Shown piece after piece: positions 60,559 to 64,000 of a DNA stretch of 64,000 bases. The stretch is taken from the NCBI RefSeq assembly GCF_002245655.1, contig NZ_NOIH01000013.1, positions 62,001 to 126,000 of the forward strand. Direction: 5' to 3'. Numbering within the stretch: the stretch's first letter is position 1; each line of letters starts with the position of its first letter. Both the position numbers and the translations under genes were made by a program. This stretch comes from Thauera propionica. Lineage in GTDB: Bacteria; Pseudomonadota; Gammaproteobacteria; Burkholderiales; Rhodocyclaceae. Below the pieces are notes generated by a model that had not been told where the DNA came from, searched no databases, and worked only from the letters and a program-made list of their open reading frames with translations.

Positions 60559-62916
60559 TTACTCGCCGACAGTCGTATTCATCTTGGCCAGCAGCTTACC
60601 CTGGCTGTCGAGCACCACCAGAACCGCCACTGCTCCCTCATTCGAGTCGTCCGCAACCGCCAGCGAAGCCTTCCCCTCAACCAGGTCCTTGACCGCCGCT
60701 GCGATGGAGGAGTCCTCCGCTGCAGCCTTGGTGCGAATATCGACCTTCAATCCGGGTAACGGCGGTAACACCTCGACGTTGCAGCGCAGTCCGCGCCAGG
60801 CGAGCTTGGAGATGGAGACGTTGGTCGCCGGCGTACCGCCCTCCAGTTCGAGCGTCAACTCGGGCACCAGGCATTCCTGCAAGCTCAGTCCGCCATGGGC
60901 GTACTCGGCGCCGGCTACAAAGCTCGCAATGCCGGGCGCAAAGGCAATCTGCACCTGCGGGCACCAATCCCAGCCAAAGGTCAGCGGCGTCGCCGTCGCA
61001 CTGTCCTTCAACACCGCACAGCGCCCCCAGCGGGTCTCGGCCTGTGACTTGGCCAGCTCCGCCTTGGGCATGCTGCCGGGCACCAGCAACCAGCCGTGGT
61101 CGGTCACGATGCGAAACCGCCGCCAGCCCGCATCGGCCAGCACCTGCAGCCGCTCGACAATCTCAGCCAGTTGACTATCAATGTCGCGAGCCAGCCGCAG
61201 GCCGTGCTCATGCCCGAAGTGGTCCAGGTCGCCGCACTCCACCCAGGCCTTACCCGCCGGGTCGCCGGTTTCGCCGCCGGTCAGCGGCTCATACCCCGCG
61301 TCCGCCAGCAGCTTGAGGAAGTTGTAGGTGTTCAGGGGCTTCATGGTCGCGGCCACATTGGGCTCAAAATCCGCATCGTCCGCCTTGCCTGCAATCAGAT
61401 TCGCAACCGGAGACACCCAGGCCTTGCCCGATGCGGTGACCGAGGGCAACGAAGTCCAGCCCGAATTCAGCGCGACCTGCCCCAGACCCCCCAAACGACC
61501 TGCCAGCATCTGTGCGACGTCGAAGCGCAAACCGTCAACAAACACCACGCAGGTGCCCGCGGGGTCACTCACTTTCGAGACGCCGCCTGGATTGAGCCCA
61601 CCAGACTCGACCACTGCCTTCTGGAACGCGACACTCGAGGCTTCCAACCAAGGCAGATATACCGCGCGCAGTGCGGCCGTTACGGCGTCCTGGTCCGCCT
61701 TGGTATGCGCTTGAGCCAAAGCCTGCAGCGCTTCAGCATCGACGCGCCAGGCCTCTTTTCGATATCCCTCCGCCTGGGCCTCCAACGAGTTTCCAAACGC
61801 TGTCGCCTCGGTGTGTTGCGCTACGAGCGCGAGATGCCCGAGCGCGCGCGCGAGCGGTGCCTTCCCCATCTGAGCCCATAGCCATGAACGGCGCTCGCCG
61901 TGCTGCTTCTCGGCGTCCAGAATCGCAACACGCGCCTGAACCGCCGTCATCGCGCTCAATGCATTGAGCCGGTAGCGCAGGTCAGACTCACCTTCGTCGT
62001 TCGCCTTGGGGTAGGCCGAGGTATCAGCGAACAGGTCGCCCATGCTGTACTGCACCCTCGAGAGCAGGTCCACAACCGCAGGAAAGCTCGAATGAGCGTC
62101 CTTGTACAACTCCCAGACCGCTCCCCATGAGCCGGTCCTGGCTGCCAGCTTCTCTGCCGCGGTCAACTCTCCATCCTTCGCCGGGTCGAAGCCGAAGTCC
62201 TTGCGGCAACGGCTGACGAACACCTCCCAGCGTCCCCCCTGCCAGGCACACTCGGTGGCCTTGGCGTCGTTCATCCATACAAGGATGTCCCGCGTCGGAT
62301 TCGGTGCCAACAAGCTGTCCAGCCAGGCCGCATCAATCAGGCGACCTCGCAGCTCATGGACCGCCTTGCCCATAAGCTCGCCGGACGACAGGGCGCGTAG
62401 CAAAGCCTTCTGTGTCGCCTGGTCTTGAGCGACGTCCAATCCCAGACCACCATTCTTCGAGGCGAGGAAGGCGCTCACCGTCCAGTCTTTGGCGTTGACC
62501 TGGCTCCAGAACACGCCCCGGTACTGCAGCTCAGCCAGCGGCTGCAGGCTCCGTGGGCAGCTCTCGATGGCACGCAGTTCCGTCCGACTCACGCCCGGCA
62601 GATAGACGACCGGAACGCCCTGGAACTGGATTTCCGGCAGCACACCGGCAATCGCGCACTTAAGCCATACCGCTGGACCGCTTCGCGCATCCGGGTTGTA
62701 GCTGCCGAGTTCGAAGAGCCCGGGCACCAACCGCCTCAACAGCGGGAGCGCCGCTTGCCACTGCCGTTCCTTGTCGGGCCAAAGCACGGCGGCGGCAGAC
62801 GCTGCGGTATGTGAATTCCCCTTCGCAGACAAGCGCAGCGCCTCCACTAAGCTCGCTGCTAGCGACGGAGACTTACCGTGCTCGCTCTTATCGTCGTAAG
62901 CACCTGCCATCCTCAT
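60559..62916 (-). CDS. pglZ: BREX phosphatase-like protein PglZ (type B)
   Basis: Predicted 785-residue protein. The alkaline-phosphatase-like PglZ domain is visible in CVVFVDGLRFDVAQMLAGRL (metal-binding Asp), SLPSVTASGKAWVSP and RFRIVTDHGWLLVPG. The N-terminal half matches the PglZ type B pattern (LWPDKERQWQAALPLLRRL, VYLPGVSRTELRAIESCP). PglZ is a core component of every BREX system, blocking phage DNA replication with methylation-based self-recognition. Start at 62916 overlaps the previous gene (ATGA) and follows AGAGGA. Confidence 0.92.
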   Translation of the reverse strand: MRMAGAYDDKSEHGKSPSLAASLVEALRLSAKGNSHTAASAAAVLWPDKERQWQAALPLLRRLVPGLFELGSYNPDARSGPAVWLKCAIAGVLPEIQFQGVPVVYLPGVSRTELRAIESCPRSLQPLAELQYRGVFWSQVNAKDWTVSAFLASKNGGLGLDVAQDQATQKALLRALSSGELMGKAVHELRGRLIDAAWLDSLLAPNPTRDILVWMNDAKATECAWQGGRWEVFVSRCRKDFGFDPAKDGELTAAEKLAARTGSWGAVWELYKDAHSSFPAVVDLLSRVQYSMGDLFADTSAYPKANDEGESDLRYRLNALSAMTAVQARVAILDAEKQHGERRSWLWAQMGKAPLARALGHLALVAQHTEATAFGNSLEAQAEGYRKEAWRVDAEALQALAQAHTKADQDAVTAALRAVYLPWLEASSVAFQKAVVESGGLNPGGVSKVSDPAGTCVVFVDGLRFDVAQMLAGRLGGLGQVALNSGWTSLPSVTASGKAWVSPVANLIAGKADDADFEPNVAATMKPLNTYNFLKLLADAGYEPLTGGETGDPAGKAWVECGDLDHFGHEHGLRLARDIDSQLAEIVERLQVLADAGWRRFRIVTDHGWLLVPGSMPKAELAKSQAETRWGRCAVLKDSATATPLTFGWDWCPQVQIAFAPGIASFVAGAEYAHGGLSLQECLVPELTLELEGGTPATNVSISKLAWRGLRCNVEVLPPLPGLKVDIRTKAAAEDSSIAAAVKDLVEGKASLAVADDSNEGAVAVLVVLDSQGKLLAKMNTTVGE

Positions 62917-63848
62917 AGGATTCCTCTCCCAGTCTCAGACTTAAGCAGCGCCGCAAGCTGGGAACCGGACTTCAGCTTCTCGATGAATGGGCAACCTTGC
63001 TCGTTGTTCGGCTGCCAGTGGGGGCAGGCGAGGAAATAGGCGTCAAGTAGCCCACTGGAGTTGGACTTTTTACGTAGCACCATGTGTTCGCCATGCACGG
63101 GACAAGTCGCCAGCTCCACCCCTTGCCTTCTCGCTGCAAGGTCCGACCGTAGGTCATTGACTCGCGTGGCGATGATGTTTGTCGTTCCGGGGTCCTCAAG
63201 GATGACCCCAAACTCCTCTGCAGTTACGCTGAACTCAGGAGCGGAGGTGTCAGTCATCAAACCGTAGTCCGAGCGTTGCAAGGGCTCCGTACGGGTACAT
63301 GCTTTCCCACGTCCCGTTTGCACGTACCAGCCCGTACACCCCCAGTAGAAGTCTCTAGGCCCGGCCACATTGAGCTCACGCCTCCATTGCAGCTTCATCG
63401 GACGTCCACACTGACAAGTTTTGCCTAAAGTATCGGCAAAGGCGTTGTACTGAAGTACATGCGAAGTTTCGAGGTCTACTTCGACCTTCTCCAGGACCGA
63501 CTCGGAATCCAAAATCTTCTCGGCGGCCTTAACTTCTTTTGCTTGCTGAAGAGCGCCCAGCAACTCATCTCGTTCTTCGCGCAACTGTTGCCAACGCCGT
63601 CGCTCATGGTCAGCCAGCTCTCCACGAGACATGCTCCTGTTGCGCAGGTGCATGATTTCGTCGTTAACCTCGCGAAGTCGCTCCTTCTTGGACCGAGACT
63701 CATCTGCAACCGCCTGCTGCACGGCGCCCCCCCTGCCGACGTAGGCGTCATACGCTCTTCGTACTGAATCGACCACGGTGGTAACCGCGTCGGCCACGAC
63801 GCCAAGCAATGTCCCCAGGCCATTGGCCAGCCAACTGAAGAAGCTCAT
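62913..63848 (-). CDS. Unknown BREX-operon protein with two zinc ribbons
   Basis: Predicted 311-residue protein. The N-terminus (MSFFSWLANGLGTLLGVVAD) is amphipathic or membrane-seeking. Residues about 45-105 form a charged coiled coil. Two topoisomerase-type zinc ribbons follow: CQCGRPMKLQW with a later Cys pair, and CPVHGEHMVLRKK with ACPHW and GCPF. It overlaps pglZ by four bases and the next upstream gene by four bases, so all are one operon. I do not know this protein as a standard BREX component. Confidence 0.72.
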   Translation of the reverse strand: MSFFSWLANGLGTLLGVVADAVTTVVDSVRRAYDAYVGRGGAVQQAVADESRSKKERLREVNDEIMHLRNRSMSRGELADHERRRWQQLREERDELLGALQQAKEVKAAEKILDSESVLEKVEVDLETSHVLQYNAFADTLGKTCQCGRPMKLQWRRELNVAGPRDFYWGCTGWYVQTGRGKACTRTEPLQRSDYGLMTDTSAPEFSVTAEEFGVILEDPGTTNIIATRVNDLRSDLAARRQGVELATCPVHGEHMVLRKKSNSSGLLDAYFLACPHWQPNNEQGCPFIEKLKSGSQLAALLKSETGRGIL

Positions 63849-64000
63849 GCGCCCTCCCTTGCCAACAACCGCTCCTGCTGGAGGAGACGTAGCGCCAAGA
63901 GTCTTGCCTGTTGCGACTCAAACGAGGCAGCCATGGCCACCTGATTGATAGTCCTGTCGAACACCAGGCCGCCCGCGATGGCAGCAGGAATCGACAGAAG
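63845..64000 (-). CDS. C-terminal end of an unidentified BREX-operon protein (cut by window edge)
   Basis: An open minus frame enters from the right edge and ends at TGA 63845-63847, overlapping the next ATG. The visible 51 residues include SIPAAIAGGLVFDRTINQVA, a hydrophobic glycine-containing segment, and a Leu/Arg/Gln-rich helical end (ARLLALRLLQQERLLAREGA). The tight overlap shows it belongs to the operon. Too short to identify. Confidence 0.65.
   Translation of the reverse strand, partial: LLSIPAAIAGGLVFDRTINQVAMAASFESQQARLLALRLLQQERLLAREGA

Noticed and set aside
1-64000. CRISPR arrays
   Set aside because: No regularly spaced identical repeats of CRISPR size with unique spacers were seen; the only tandem repeats are the 13-base arm units and the 21-base iterons.

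Overview
The window looks like a chromosomal segment of a high-GC betaproteobacterium, most likely of the Rhodocyclales/Zoogloeaceae type (Thauera, Azoarcus or a relative). Support comes from the GC-rich coding style, the NAGGN osmolyte cluster, the DUF3334 protein, malate synthase G, aerobic hydroxybenzoate metabolism, NAD-linked formate dehydrogenase and a relic of a PEP-CTERM protein. The genus is an inference from gene content only.

Positions 1-31560 are ordinary chromosome. In order: a YkgJ-type cysteine-cluster protein; a periplasmic binding protein co-transcribed with a membrane diguanylate cyclase; malate synthase G; a two-gene formate dehydrogenase operon (molybdenum alpha subunit plus fused gamma/beta flavoprotein); an aromatic-acid cluster (MFS transporter and LysR regulator, divergent from a MobA-like 3-hydroxybenzoate 4-monooxygenase, a fumarylpyruvate-hydrolase-like enzyme and a lone TRAP binding protein); the three-gene N-acetylglutaminylglutamine amide (NAGGN) cluster; a second binding protein joined to a hybrid histidine kinase; aroQ; DUF3334; a ferric-reductase-like membrane flavoprotein; rlmA; a two-component pair; and an HD-GYP protein.

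Positions 31566-39047 are a 7.5-kb integrative element inserted at the 3' end of a tRNA-Ser(GCT) gene. A 19-bp core is repeated at both ends and 13-bp arm-type repeats lie inside each end. The element carries a tyrosine integrase, a Bpu10I-like restriction-modification pair, a serine recombinase, a gene with a strongly folded leader, and phage-like fragments. The tRNA's own terminator was left stranded at 31532-31557, beyond the far end of the element.

From 39124 to the right edge the sequence is a mosaic accessory region with its own tyrosine integrase. It contains an IncQ-like replication module (AlpA-like protein, RepA helicase, RepC initiator, three 21-bp iterons), an SOS module (umuDC and a yedK/HMCES gene), a membrane nuclease-family protein, unknown proteins, relics of AbiEii and PEP-CTERM genes, and the 3' half of a BREX phage-defence operon (pglZ, brxL) with extra genes on both sides. 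The yedK gene is split by a 2,028-bp transposase-less insertion with 28-bp terminal inverted repeats and an 8-bp target duplication. Its cargo is a hipBA toxin-antitoxin pair, so it is a mobile insertion cassette and the clearest unusual object in the window.

The right half is therefore defence- and persistence-oriented: restriction-modification, BREX, hipBA, an abortive-infection relic and mutagenic repair. The left half covers acetate/glyoxylate, formate and aromatic carbon use, osmoadaptation and several sensory systems.
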